Origin: Longirhabdus pacifica
Lineage (GTDB): Bacteria; Bacillota; Bacilli; Paenibacillales; DSM-105158
Assembly: GCF_004115085.1 (NCBI RefSeq)
Contig: NZ_QXJP01000020.1
Span: 1 to 64,000 of the forward strand
Length of the DNA: 64,000 nt
Reading direction: 5' to 3'
Made by a program: the position numbers and the translations under genes
The notes under the pieces: model-generated
Databases searched by the model: none
What the model was told of the DNA's origin: nothing
What the model saw: only the letters and a program-made list of their open reading frames with translations
Shown: positions 1 to 8,487 of the stretch, piece after piece
Layout: each line of letters opens with the position of its first letter
How positions within the stretch are numbered: the stretch's first letter is position 1

Positions 1-129
1 GTAAGTATCAATCCAAAGTGCTAAAAACCTATTGAACACAAAACGAGAACAGCCGATTGTTTTGGCAATTAGTATTTCTTGTTCTTGATTCGGATAGATA
101 CGAAACTTATAGGCTTTATTGACTAACAT
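1..129 (-). CDS. tnpB: TnpB-type protein (IS200/IS605 OrfB), N-terminal part only
   Basis: The reverse strand reads 43 codons from ATG at 129 to the window edge. The protein starts MLVNKAYKFRIYP and continues through the N-terminal helix-turn-helix part typical of TnpB (GCSRFVFNRFLALW). The rest of the gene lies outside the window, so intactness cannot be judged. GAGGTGATAAC places a ribosome-binding site just upstream, and an extended -10 (TGTTATAAT) lies about 35 bases further up. In the family, TnpB is an RNA-guided nuclease ancestral to Cas12; here that is inference from the N-terminus alone. Confidence 0.8.
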   Translation of the reverse strand, partial: MLVNKAYKFRIYPNQEQEILIAKTIGCSRFVFNRFLALWIDTY

Positions 130-270
130 TGTTATCACCTCACTTTCTAGCAATATCTAAATTATAACAAACAATCTTAGGCTACGCCTACCGACATTCA
201 TCTCCTACTTACTCATGGGGCTACGCCCTTCTCACCGTTGAAGTGGGAGTCTTCTGTCGGAAAAAGATAA
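1..270 (-). mobile_element. End of an IS200/IS605-family (IS1341-like) element
   Basis: Upstream of tnpB, bases 175-270 form a structured element end. Read on the minus strand, CCGACAGAAG near 260 pairs with TGTCGG near 192, enclosing an inner stem CTCCCACTT/AAGTAGGAG. The same stretch recurs without tnpB at 12889-12982, which supports its being an IS end. No tnpA is seen between the end and tnpB. The boundary lies in TTATCTTTTT, which is also the T-tract of the preceding gene's terminator, so the element abuts or reuses that terminator. Confidence 0.7.
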
Positions 271-302
271 AGCCCCCTATGCTCTTACTCACCATAGGGG
301 GC
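261..302 (-). terminator. Intrinsic terminator of the leucyl aminopeptidase gene
   Basis: A perfect 10-bp stem GCCCCCTATG/CATAGGGGGC (272-281 with 293-302) is followed on the minus strand by TTTATCTTTTT. It starts 18 bases past the aminopeptidase stop codon. The T-tract coincides with the first bases of the IS-type end. Confidence 0.85.
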
Positions 303-319
303 TCACTATTCCTTCTTGT

Positions 320-1828
320 TTATGGATGAATAAATGCCGCAATCGTTCTAACCATCGCGCCTGTAGCATACTTCGGATCAATATCGCTTTGTTGATTCAA
401 CCAAGATGATCCGCCTGTATCTAGATGAATCCAAGGAGTTCCTTCAGCAAACTCTCCAATAAATAAACCAGCTGTAATCATAGAACCGCCCCTGCCAGGA
501 CTGTTATTAATATCTGCCACATCACTCTTTAATTTTTTTCTCAACTCTTCGTACGATGGCATCAACCATACTTTTTCACCACTATACTTTGTTGCTTCAT
601 GGAAGTCTTGCCAAAAAGCTTCATTATTTGTTACTGCACCCGTTGCTACATGATCCAATAGTACAAGCACAGCACCTGTTAAGGTGGAGTTCTCAATAAT
701 TTTTGTTGCGCCAAGCTGCTTGGCATACGTCATAGCGTCAGCTAATACAATTCTACCTTCGGCATCCGTATTGAGCACTTCAATCGTTTTACCGCTTAAT
801 GTGGTAATTACATCCCCCGGTTTATACGCTGTACTTGAAGGCATATTTTCAGCAGCTGGAATGACGGCAATGACATTTTTTTTCGGCAAACTCTTTCCGA
901 TAATATCCATGACACCAAGAACAACTGCGCCTCCTCCCATGTCACTAACCATTTCTGCCATTCCGGCATTAGGTTTAATGGAGATACCACCTGTATCAAA
1001 CGTAATCCCTTTTCCCACAAGTGCAATGACGTCATCACTATTTGGGTCACCTTGATATTGAAGTGTAATCATACGCGGTGGATTCGCACTACCTTGACCC
1101 ACTGCAAGCACACCACCCATGCCCTTTTGTTTCATTTGTTGTTCATCTAAAATTTCGTAGGAGAAGTTGTGCTGTTTTGCTAATCTCACTGCTTCCTCTG
1201 CAAACATTTCTGGTGTAAATTTATTACCCGGTAGATTGGTTAAATCTCTCGCATAGTTCGTACCTTTTGCTAATGTCAGTGCATAGGTCAGCTTCTGCTC
1301 CAAGGCTACTTTATCGTGTGTACTACCGCTCAAATCTATGGTCACTGTATGTAGTTTAACCGACGGTGAAGCGTCTTTCTGATACGATTTAATTTCGTAT
1401 TGTCCTAATTGCAACCCTTCTACAAATGCAGCTAACATCGGGATGATCTCTTCTGTTGCCTGACTCATCAAATGAGAAAGATCAGTCACTTGCAATGTTG
1501 TTAATTCATGCTGCATTGCCTCCCTGCCCATTTTCACACCTATCATTCTCCAAGCGTGCGTATCCATCATGTCAGAACCTATGCCTGCGTATACAATGGA
1601 ATCAGCTGCTATAAGGCCGTAAGTGGGGAAAAGACGAAATTGCTTTAACTTCCCTGTAAACATCTTTTTTTGCTGCAAATCCACGATCGCTTGATCCAGC
1701 TGCGGATGAATAGAAGGTAAATCAGACGTTCCCTCTTGTACTACTGTTATCCAAGCGCTTTGCGGTGTTACTGCTGTTTTATATGCTTCATCTTCAATCA
1801 GATGTATAGTTATCATATTTTCGTTCAT
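320..1828 (-). CDS. pepA: Leucyl aminopeptidase (M17 family)
   Basis: The 502-residue protein matches the usual length of M17 cytosolic aminopeptidases, which remove N-terminal residues from peptides with a two-metal centre. The C-terminal catalytic half carries the metal-binding stretch VGKGITFDTGGISIKP (about residues 270-285) and the family signature NTDAEGRIVLADA (about 354-366). The N-terminal half is the variable M17_N domain. The start at ATG 1828 is set by GGAGGG 8 bases upstream. It stands alone, with a strong terminator after it. Nothing looks damaged. Confidence 0.95.
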   Translation of the reverse strand: MNENMITIHLIEDEAYKTAVTPQSAWITVVQEGTSDLPSIHPQLDQAIVDLQQKKMFTGKLKQFRLFPTYGLIAADSIVYAGIGSDMMDTHAWRMIGVKMGREAMQHELTTLQVTDLSHLMSQATEEIIPMLAAFVEGLQLGQYEIKSYQKDASPSVKLHTVTIDLSGSTHDKVALEQKLTYALTLAKGTNYARDLTNLPGNKFTPEMFAEEAVRLAKQHNFSYEILDEQQMKQKGMGGVLAVGQGSANPPRMITLQYQGDPNSDDVIALVGKGITFDTGGISIKPNAGMAEMVSDMGGGAVVLGVMDIIGKSLPKKNVIAVIPAAENMPSSTAYKPGDVITTLSGKTIEVLNTDAEGRIVLADAMTYAKQLGATKIIENSTLTGAVLVLLDHVATGAVTNNEAFWQDFHEATKYSGEKVWLMPSYEELRKKLKSDVADINNSPGRGGSMITAGLFIGEFAEGTPWIHLDTGGSSWLNQQSDIDPKYATGAMVRTIAAFIHP

Positions 1829-1900
1829 CCATTAACCCTCCATTTTTCTATTACCTTATTTCATTATAAAGCAAATAGACGGTTATTCAATGCAATATAT

Positions 1901-2473
1901 TTATTCCTTTAAAGATGCGATGAGGAAATCTTCCACCTCTTGATCCGTATTAGCGATTAGATTCATGTAAGCGTATTGTGTTTCCCCATCTTCTGAATCC
2001 CATGTGACTTTAACGTATACTTTCTTATAATCTTCCAGGAAAACGTCATCCACCGTTAGTTCACTTAAACCGAAAGAAGTTCCTACTACCATACCTGGTG
2101 CTTCATCGCCTTGTTTTAACTCTCTCGGGACAATATCAACATCCCAGTCCCCCATCAAAGTAGAAGTAAACTTGCTAATGCTATAAAAATAAAATCGCTC
2201 CACAATACTCTGATGCAATGCCATACTTAATTCAACATCGTACATTCTTTCTTTTGCATTGTCTAAATCCAGCGAATAATGTAAACCTTCATCCTTGCTA
2301 CTACTAATAGATACTTGTATTTCAAACATATCACTTTCTTTTACATAACCTTCTTTTTGCTTTTGCAATACATCTTCTTTCTCTTCTTCAAAAGTCCATT
2401 TTGCATCCTCATATACGTAATATCCCGCGGCAAACAAAACGATCACCGCCGCAATCACCAACCATTTTTTCAT
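1901..2473 (-). CDS. Membrane-anchored extracellular protein of unknown function
   Basis: The 190-residue protein has an N-terminal hydrophobic segment (residues 4-20, WLVIAAVIVLFAAGYYV) that is either an uncleaved anchor or a signal peptide; no lipobox cysteine is present. The rest is acidic and mixed alpha/beta with no motif I recognise. AAAGGAG lies at good spacing before ATG 2473. The gene ends 72 bases before the aminopeptidase start on the same strand, so the two may be co-transcribed. Function unknown. Confidence 0.7.
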   Translation of the reverse strand: MKKWLVIAAVIVLFAAGYYVYEDAKWTFEEEKEDVLQKQKEGYVKESDMFEIQVSISSSKDEGLHYSLDLDNAKERMYDVELSMALHQSIVERFYFYSISKFTSTLMGDWDVDIVPRELKQGDEAPGMVVGTSFGLSELTVDDVFLEDYKKVYVKVTWDSEDGETQYAYMNLIANTDQEVEDFLIASLKE

Positions 2474-2593
2474 ATCAACACTCCTTTTCTTTTACTTTTG
2501 TCTTCTGCATACATTTAAGGTAGTAACGTTTTGTGCTGATATTGTATACCCCAAGCATTTATTTCCAATTTTATCATATTACGCAAACTACTG

Positions 2594-2630
2594 CGCAAAA
2601 AAAGACTAACGCAATATCGCGATAGCCTTT
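2594..2630 (-). terminator. Terminator downstream of the zinc-finger-like small gene
   Basis: On the minus strand, AAAGGCTATCGC pairs with GCGTTAGTCTTT (one mismatch, one G-U) around a short loop and runs into seven T residues. It lies about 95 bases past the stop at 2726. Confidence 0.7.
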
Positions 2631-2725
2631 CCCGTTAACCTATGGTGTACCTTTAAACACAAAATGTAACGTTACCCTAGACTGAGAAATACAATACCTT
2701 TACCATTTCCAGCTATGTCACATGT

Positions 2726-3151
2726 TCATGTCAATCTAGTGTATTGCTCTCTGTGTAAACTGGCTTTTTTGTTACTTAACACTTGCAATCGATGTTTCAA
2801 CTTACCTTCCCAATCTTTATCCTGAATAGACTGAGCAAACAATAACAAATCTAACGCTATATTAATCTGATCAGAAACGATGTTTTGTTCCGTATCGGAT
2901 TCGGTATTCACACAATTATCGTAAAGATGTTCCAATTTCTCTGCATGAAAGTACTGCTGAAAATCTACTTCTATTGCAAGATCATCCTGTGCGTATTCTG
3001 CAAGAATCTCGAACTCTTGTTGCACTCGATGATGCACTTCTGTCCTTTTACAAACAGGGCAAAACAGCATCGGAACATTAATAATGTGTGTCTTGTTATA
3101 ACGTAAATTGCCTGTATCTCCAATCATACTAGCTCCACAACAAAAACTCAT
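2726..3151 (-). CDS. Small protein with two Cys pairs (zinc-ribbon-like), unknown
   Basis: The 141-residue protein begins MSFCCGASMIGDTG and has a second pair CPVC at residues 32-35. CC plus CxxC in the first 35 residues suggests a small zinc ribbon followed by a helical acidic region. GGAGGAG lies 7 bases before the ATG. I do not recognise the family with certainty; resemblance to YgiT-type zinc fingers is only general. It lies downstream of the cation antiporter on the same strand with a 109-base gap. Confidence 0.7.
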   Translation of the reverse strand: MSFCCGASMIGDTGNLRYNKTHIINVPMLFCPVCKRTEVHHRVQQEFEILAEYAQDDLAIEVDFQQYFHAEKLEHLYDNCVNTESDTEQNIVSDQINIALDLLLFAQSIQDKDWEGKLKHRLQVLSNKKASLHREQYTRLT

Positions 3152-3260
3152 ATGCTACTCCTCCTGCTCCCTTTCATCTACTTCATGCATAATGGTTATA
3201 CTGTAATCCCTTCACACACCATATGCAAGAGAAAGTTATTGGATGAGTTGTTAGCTTCTG

Positions 3261-5090
3261 CTACTCTAATGCTAGCTTTAATTCTTGTATCGGTTCAATA
3301 TCTCCGCTTACTAATAATCGATCACCCATTTGTATTTGTGATGTTCCATGAGGGATAATGAATGAATCTCCTCGGTAAATACGCAAAATCAATGTGTTGT
3401 CTAAGAAAGGTAAGTCTTTCAAATATACATTATGATACAGTCCATTGTTCACTTCGACTTCCTGTATAGAATCATCATGATCCGTCATTAACTTGACTGC
3501 ACTTGGATGCTCTATCACGGCTTTCAACAGCATACGAGAAGCATATAGAGTGGACATCGTCGTTACCCCCTGCTGCACTTCATCCAGCTTGGCAGGATCT
3601 TCAATACGTACAATAACTTGTTCCATGTACAATGACTTAGCATGATTACCTAAAGCAATATTGACATCATCATCCATCGTTCCAAATACAATCACATCGG
3701 CATTAAATGCGCCTTGCTCCGTTAACACATCCACAGATAACGATGGTACTTCCATTAGTGGGAATTTACTATGCTTGTCCCCTTTCCCATCATCCTCTAG
3801 TGGGTGTGCACTATACATTTCTACACTATAACCTTCATGTATTAAATCTTGAGATACAGGCAGTGTAATATGATTTGCTCCGACAATAGCAATAACTTTT
3901 TGCTTAGACTCTACATCAGGGAATACCTGATTAAACAATATGGGAGCAATTAAACAAGATAACACGGCAACAAGTATGAGTGCGCCTTGCATCGTTTCAT
4001 CAATAATGCCAACATCCACAGCAACCGTTGCTGCGACAATAACTAAACTTAACGTTGAAGATAGTAAGATACCAGAACCGAGCACTTCTTTCCATGAGTA
4101 CCAGAACCTTAATATTAATGCAGGTACAAACTTAGAAATAAATATAGCAGCAAGGAGTAACGGGATAAAGAATAGCACTTTAACATCCGTTAATAACTCC
4201 CATACGTTCATGTTGACTCCAATCATGACGAAGAATATCGGAATGAGAAAACCATAACCAAATGAATCTAATTGATGTATGAATTCTCTGTTCGGTGCCA
4301 CTACAGATACAATGACTCCCGCTAAAAATGCACCTAAAATCATTTCTACTTGCAGCGTTTCTGACAAGACGACGAACAATAATATAAGCGCAAACACGGC
4401 TCGCGTACCCATCTGTACTGTCCCTGTTTTTAATGCATCCAGCACTTTCCCACGCATCACTCGACGAATAAATACAAAGACACCAATAACGACGACGAAA
4501 AACAGTAACAAATAAAACATTTGCTCTCTACTCTCCGAAGATACGCTAATAAAGAAAGCGAGTAAAATCATCGTCACAAAATCTGAAACCACTGTCACCA
4601 TGAGTAAGGTTTGTCCCAATGGGGTTTCCAGCAAACGCTTTTCTTTCAAAACGGGAACGACTACACCTAATGATATGGTAGATATAATTATCGTCATTAA
4701 ATAAGGTTCGGTAACGACGCCCACTAGCATTAATAACAGTGCAAGCCCGTATGAAATAGCTAGAATAAAAATAAATATCACGATGGATAGCGTAATGGGA
4801 TTGACCTTCACCTTACTATTATTTCTTTTATTACTAAAAGATTTGAAATCAATTTCTAATCCACTCAAAAACATTAAATAAATGAGGCCAAATGTCGACA
4901 GTAAAGTCAACCATTCATCTTCCGCGATAATATCAAGACCACTTTTACCCAGCAATAAACCTGCAATAATTTCGGCTACGACTACTGGAATCATTTTTAA
5001 TTTAAAGCGATGTAATATAATTGGTACGATAAAAGCTACACCCACTACGATCATTAAAGATACGAGTGATGTTTCTGTTCCATGTTCCAT
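3261..5090 (-). CDS. Monovalent cation:proton antiporter, CPA2/Kef type with RCK domains
   Basis: The 609-residue membrane protein has 11-13 hydrophobic segments over residues 9-385 in the CPA2 Na+(K+)/H+ exchanger fold. Next is a TrkA-N (RCK) nucleotide-binding domain starting at KVIAIVGANH (about 397) and a TrkA-C domain at the end (about 525-609). It resembles B. subtilis YjbQ in length and order. Such proteins export K+ or Na+ in exchange for protons and are gated by ligands on the RCK domain; substrate preference cannot be read from sequence. A salt- or alkali-stress role fits the other osmotic genes of the window. Confidence 0.9.
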   Translation of the reverse strand: MEHGTETSLVSLMIVVGVAFIVPIILHRFKLKMIPVVVAEIIAGLLLGKSGLDIIAEDEWLTLLSTFGLIYLMFLSGLEIDFKSFSNKRNNSKVKVNPITLSIVIFIFILAISYGLALLLMLVGVVTEPYLMTIIISTISLGVVVPVLKEKRLLETPLGQTLLMVTVVSDFVTMILLAFFISVSSESREQMFYLLLFFVVVIGVFVFIRRVMRGKVLDALKTGTVQMGTRAVFALILLFVVLSETLQVEMILGAFLAGVIVSVVAPNREFIHQLDSFGYGFLIPIFFVMIGVNMNVWELLTDVKVLFFIPLLLAAIFISKFVPALILRFWYSWKEVLGSGILLSSTLSLVIVAATVAVDVGIIDETMQGALILVAVLSCLIAPILFNQVFPDVESKQKVIAIVGANHITLPVSQDLIHEGYSVEMYSAHPLEDDGKGDKHSKFPLMEVPSLSVDVLTEQGAFNADVIVFGTMDDDVNIALGNHAKSLYMEQVIVRIEDPAKLDEVQQGVTTMSTLYASRMLLKAVIEHPSAVKLMTDHDDSIQEVEVNNGLYHNVYLKDLPFLDNTLILRIYRGDSFIIPHGTSQIQMGDRLLVSGDIEPIQELKLALE

Positions 5091-5124
5091 TTCTCTTCAC
5101 CCCTACACTCTCACATTGAAAAAG

Positions 5125-5153
5125 AAAGCCAGAGAATCTCATTCTCTGGCTTT
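5125..5153 (-). terminator. Bidirectional terminator between gcvH and the antiporter
   Basis: A perfect 13-bp stem (AAAGCCAGAGAAT with its complement, loop of 3) is flanked by T-runs on both strands. It ends the gcvH transcript and separates it from the antiporter start at 5090. Confidence 0.85.
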
Positions 5154-5282
5154 TTCTAGATAATTATACCATAAGGTTTGTACATGTTCTACTTTGAAGT
5201 AAATGAGTGTTTTCTTTTTATTTTAGAATTTTCTTTCTATTATATAGGTTGCACGATACTAAAAAGAAATTATATTTTTTTA

Positions 5283-5669
5283 TTAAGAATCTGTACTGTA
5301 TGTTTCTACGTATTTTTCAGCTGTCCATAGTTTGTCCAATTCAGCAGTATCAGACACTTTAATTTTAATCATCCAGCCTTTTTCAAATGAAGATTGATTG
5401 ACGAATTCAGGCGATACATCCAACGCTTCATTAATTTCTACAATTTCACCAGTTACTGGAGCATACAGTTCGGATACTGTTTTTACAGATTCCAAACTAC
5501 CGAATGGTTCAGCATATTCGACTGTATCCCCTACTTCAGGTAGCTCTACGAATACAATCTCGCCTAATTCATTTTGCGCAAATTCCGTTATCCCTGCTGT
5601 GACGACATCACCTTCTACTTTTACCCATACGTGCTCATCACTATATTTATACTCTTTTGGTACGTTCAT
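5283..5669 (-). CDS. gcvH: Glycine cleavage system H protein
   Basis: The 128-residue protein is of standard length. It carries the lipoyl-attachment site in [16 protein letters not shown], with the modified lysine at about residue 64. The H protein shuttles the aminomethyl group of glycine between the P, T and L proteins; in Bacillaceae it is also the relay for lipoate transfer to other complexes, which explains why it stands apart from gcvT/P. AGGAGGG precedes ATG 5669. It lies 11 bases downstream of the thioredoxin-like gene, so the two are probably co-transcribed. Confidence 0.97.
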   Translation of the reverse strand: MNVPKEYKYSDEHVWVKVEGDVVTAGITEFAQNELGEIVFVELPEVGDTVEYAEPFGSLESVKTVSELYAPVTGEIVEINEALDVSPEFVNQSSFEKGWMIKIKVSDTAELDKLWTAEKYVETYSTDS

Positions 5670-5680
5670 GGTTATCCCTC

Positions 5681-6136
5681 CTATGTTTCTACACCTAATA
5701 CTTTATGTAATCTTTTTTCCACCAAGGCTAAACCTTTTTCACCTGCTTGAAAATGTCTCAGCTTTTGCTCACCATCAAACAAGTAATAGGCTGGAACATA
5801 TTCATTCTGAAATACATCCGTAACGACATGTTTGTTATCCACCATTACTGGATGTTCCAAATTATACTGCTTAATGACGTCTTTGACAACGGTAATATCC
5901 GTATCTTTCTCTGACCGAGGCATATGAACACCGATGACTTGTAAATCATATTCCTGTTCGTATTTACTTCTCCATTCATTGATTAGTGGTAAACCTTCTT
6001 TACACATATGACAACTGACTGCCCAAAAATGAATGAGAACGGGTTTTCCTTGTACATCTTCTTTGGAAACTTCCCCATTTATCCATTCGGTTACGCCTTC
6101 AAAAGCAGGAAGTTCAGACCGCAATCGCATTGGCAT
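5681..6136 (-). CDS. Thioredoxin/TlpA-like protein with CHMC active site
   Basis: The 151-residue protein has a redoxin fold with the active site [11 protein letters not shown] (CxxC at about residues 41-44) and a cis-Pro region (EYVPAYYLF). There is no signal peptide, so it is probably cytoplasmic. The reading frame extends to a TTG at 6145, but that TTG abuts AGGAG. The ATG at 6136 has a 9-base spacer and is the likely start. It lies between a peroxiredoxin gene (separated by a terminator) and gcvH (11 bases). It could be a disulfide reductase or a peroxiredoxin-like resolving protein. Confidence 0.85.
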   Translation of the reverse strand: MPMRLRSELPAFEGVTEWINGEVSKEDVQGKPVLIHFWAVSCHMCKEGLPLINEWRSKYEQEYDLQVIGVHMPRSEKDTDITVVKDVIKQYNLEHPVMVDNKHVVTDVFQNEYVPAYYLFDGEQKLRHFQAGEKGLALVEKRLHKVLGVET

Positions 6137-6186
6137 CCTGTTCAACTCCTTTTCAAAAAGTTCATTTTACTTATATTAAATGGAAA

Positions 6187-6210
6187 ACACCCTCCATGAA
6201 AGGAGAGTGT
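6187..6210 (-). terminator. Terminator of the peroxiredoxin gene
   Basis: On the minus strand, ACACTCTCC pairs with GGAGGGTGT (9 bp, one G-U) and is followed by TTTTCC. It begins 19 bases past the stop at 6229. Confidence 0.75.
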
Positions 6211-6228
6211 ACGATATGATAAAGTATC

Positions 6229-6777
6229 TCAGCCTGATACTAAATTGTCATCTCCAGGTTTCCAATTGGCTGGACATAGTCCACCAGATTGCAATGCTTG
6301 AAGTACACGAACCGTCTCATCCACACTCCTACCCACATCGTTATGATTGACGACCTGATATTTCACTTCCCCTTCCGGATCAATAATGAATAATCCACGG
6401 AGTGCGACACCTTCTTCTTCAATTAAAACGCCATAATCACGTGCAACTGATTTCGTTATATCTGCTGCTAATGGAAACTTTATATTGCCCAGTCCATTGG
6501 AATCTCGCGGTGTGTTAATCCATGCACGATGAGAAAATTTGCTGTCCACGCTCACGCCTAAAATTTCCGTCTCCAGATCTTCAAAAATCTCTGCTTCATC
6601 ACTTAAAGCTGTAATTTCGGTAGGACATACAAAAGTAAAATCAAGTGGATAGAAAAACATAATGAACCACTTGCTTTTGTAATCAAATAATGAAGCCTGT
6701 CCAAATGCTTGTCCGTCTCCTAATGCTGTCTCCATGGTGAAATCAGGAGCAGGTTTACCTACTAAACGCTCTGCCAT
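6229..6777 (-). CDS. Typical 2-Cys peroxiredoxin (AhpC/TSA family)
   Basis: The 182-residue protein has the peroxidatic cysteine in FYPLDFTFVCPTE (about residue 50) and a resolving cysteine near the C-terminus in GGLCPANWKPG, hence the 2-Cys class. It reduces H2O2 and organic peroxides. The frame is open to a TTG at 6807, but AAGGAGG lies inside that extension; the start is ATG 6777 (MAERLVGKPAPDF). No ahpF is adjacent. The thioredoxin-like gene downstream could supply electrons, but a terminator lies between them, so this is only a suggestion. Confidence 0.93.
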   Translation of the reverse strand: MAERLVGKPAPDFTMETALGDGQAFGQASLFDYKSKWFIMFFYPLDFTFVCPTEITALSDEAEIFEDLETEILGVSVDSKFSHRAWINTPRDSNGLGNIKFPLAADITKSVARDYGVLIEEEGVALRGLFIIDPEGEVKYQVVNHNDVGRSVDETVRVLQALQSGGLCPANWKPGDDNLVSG

Positions 6778-6952
6778 TTTAACGAGAGTCCTCCTTATAT
6801 GCTTCAATATACTGTGATAATGAATGAACCATCTATTACAAACATCCTTCTACTTTAGTATTCCCTGTTTACTCACCATAATATAACAAATAATCAGTAC
6901 AGGATGATGACCTGTCATGTTGCTATTCTTTTATGTATATTTACTTATTTTT

Positions 6953-6980
6953 AGTAAAATTTTACTTAATTACAGTAAAA
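6953..6980. promoter_or_regulatory. Cluster of AGTAAAA/TTTTACT repeats upstream of the hydrolase gene
   Basis: AGTAAAATTTTACT (6953-6966) is a perfect 14-bp palindrome. Its right arm also forms an inverted repeat with AGTAAAA at 6974-6980 (7-base spacer), and another TTTTACT lies at 7087-7093 just before the ribosome-binding site of the gene at 7125. This arrangement looks like a set of operator half-sites for a dimeric regulator. AT-richness weakens the case. Confidence 0.35.
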
Positions 6981-7124
6981 ACACATTGCTATCTCTTTTT
7001 TTATGTGCTACATTTTTATTTGAAAGCGGCGAATAGCGGGTTGTAGCACTATTAGTGTAACAATTCAAAATTTTCTGTTTATTTAATTTTACTAAAACTA
7101 ATACTTAAGGAGGAATGTCTGTAT

Positions 7125-8192
7125 ATGTCATTAAAAATGATGACAATCACTTTATTTGCTTTTGCCATATTCCAAGCTTCTGTCATCACTACACTAGCAA
7201 AAGAAAACTACTCTATTGACTGGGATGCTATTTTCAATTGGGATGAATTAGATGTAGGGTTGTACTGGTTTGACGAGAACAATCAACCTTCCAAAACAGA
7301 AAATTTTATAGCTGATCGCCCAACTGTCATTTATGTTCATGGATGGCAAAATGGAACAACATTAAATAAATTTAGAGAGAGCTTTTTATTTAGCGATACA
7401 GATAAATATGGTGAAGAAATATATGCCAACACGTTGACTTCATGGAAACAACAAGGATGGAACGTCGGTATATTTTACTGGAATCAATTGTCTGATGAAG
7501 GTGAAGTGAAAGATGCAGAAGCCAAAATCTGGACTAGCGATTATAGTAATGTAGGTATGAGATGGAAAGATAGCACTGGTGAATCAAGATACGATAATAT
7601 GCCACAAGTCTCGGCTGGGGAATTGTTCTATGATAGTTATGTGAAAGCCATGGAAGGTTATACAGGAAACAACATTCGGATAGTAGGACATTCTTTAGGT
7701 AATCAGATGGCTGTTCATGTGACGAAATTAATTAGTGATGATGTGAAGGCGGGAAACATCGCTGAAAATTTAATGCCAAATAGAATTGCTTTACTCGATC
7801 CGTATTATTCCAAATATGCAAAAGATTATCTTGGAGGTAAATGGACAGGAGAAGTGGTTCGTGAGTACGTGCAACAATTTATTCAAGATGGCGTTATTGT
7901 AGAAGCTACAAAAACAAGTGCGGCAACGGGTCCTTTAACAGGTGATGACAACAGGGAGCTGGAACAGATGGTTGCCTTTACGCAAATCAAACCGTGGGCG
8001 TATAGTGCAACAGATATTGCTAAAAAACACGTTTATGCTGTTCCTCATTATTTCTATCAATACGCTTTTAAAACCATGAACGATGACGCAGAAGTGAGAA
8101 GCTTAATGGAATCCAACAACAAAATGATTCATACAGATGGACATTTTACACTTACGCCAGAAGATGATGTGTTTATGGAAGTTCCTTATTAA
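7125..8192 (+). CDS. Secreted alpha/beta hydrolase (lipase-like)
   Basis: The 355-residue protein has an N-terminal signal peptide (hydrophobic residues 5-22, likely cleavage near TTLA-KE). It carries the oxyanion-hole strand VIYVHGWQNG (about 64-73) and the nucleophile elbow GHSLGNQ (Ser at about residue 190). An Asp in LLDPYYS (about 220) and a C-terminal His complete a lipase-like triad by position. AAGGAGG lies 11 bases upstream of the ATG. Such enzymes hydrolyse lipids or other esters outside the cell; the substrate is unknown. It is monocistronic, oriented away from its left neighbour and towards the trmO remnant and leuB. Confidence 0.8.
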   Translation: MSLKMMTITLFAFAIFQASVITTLAKENYSIDWDAIFNWDELDVGLYWFDENNQPSKTENFIADRPTVIYVHGWQNGTTLNKFRESFLFSDTDKYGEEIYANTLTSWKQQGWNVGIFYWNQLSDEGEVKDAEAKIWTSDYSNVGMRWKDSTGESRYDNMPQVSAGELFYDSYVKAMEGYTGNNIRIVGHSLGNQMAVHVTKLISDDVKAGNIAENLMPNRIALLDPYYSKYAKDYLGGKWTGEVVREYVQQFIQDGVIVEATKTSAATGPLTGDDNRELEQMVAFTQIKPWAYSATDIAKKHVYAVPHYFYQYAFKTMNDDAEVRSLMESNNKMIHTDGHFTLTPEDDVFMEVPY

Positions 8193-8235
8193 TGAAGCTG
8201 CTTGTAATTCTTTAATGTAAACACCTAAATGAAAG

Positions 8236-8282
8236 TCCCCCACCTTGTGAAGTAAAATGAAAAGCTTACACAACATGGGGGA
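8236..8282 (+). terminator. Hairpin after the hydrolase gene
   Basis: TCCCCCA pairs with TGGGGGA and the stem continues as TTGTG...AAG with CTT.A.CACAA with small bulges. The following tract is only ATATTTA, so termination efficiency is uncertain. Confidence 0.5.
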
Positions 8283-8295
8283 TATTTACAGTGAT

Positions 8296-8484
8296 TTAAA
8301 TTGAATAGTATTTCCTCATTATCTCTTTAGACCATTCAGGTTGCTTGACCTCGCCTAAAGGAGAAAACTCTTCCATATACGTTTTGATATCCAGCACAGG
8401 GGTTCCATCAATAGCGTCCAATGATTGAACAGTGATGTGTAATCCATCCACTTTCAGCAACAGAAGATGAAGTTCCTCTAAACT
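8296..8484 (-). pseudogene. C-terminal fragment of a TrmO/TsaA-type tRNA methyltransferase
   Basis: An open frame of 62 codons immediately follows the leuB stop (TAA TAG, then the frame). It reads LLKVDGLHITVQSLDAIDG and then TPVLDIKTYMEEFSP, the C-terminal signature of the TsaA-like/TrmO family (SAM-dependent N6-methylation of t6A37 in tRNA). The family's N-terminal beta-barrel of about 90 residues is absent and no start codon with a ribosome-binding site exists. This is a 3' gene remnant fused behind leuB, where leuC would be expected. Confidence 0.75.
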
Positions 8485-8487
8485 CTA

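Noticed and set aside
6840-6920. PerR box upstream of the peroxiredoxin gene
   Set aside because: The AT-rich sequence contains only a poor match to TTATAATNATTATAA; not enough to call.
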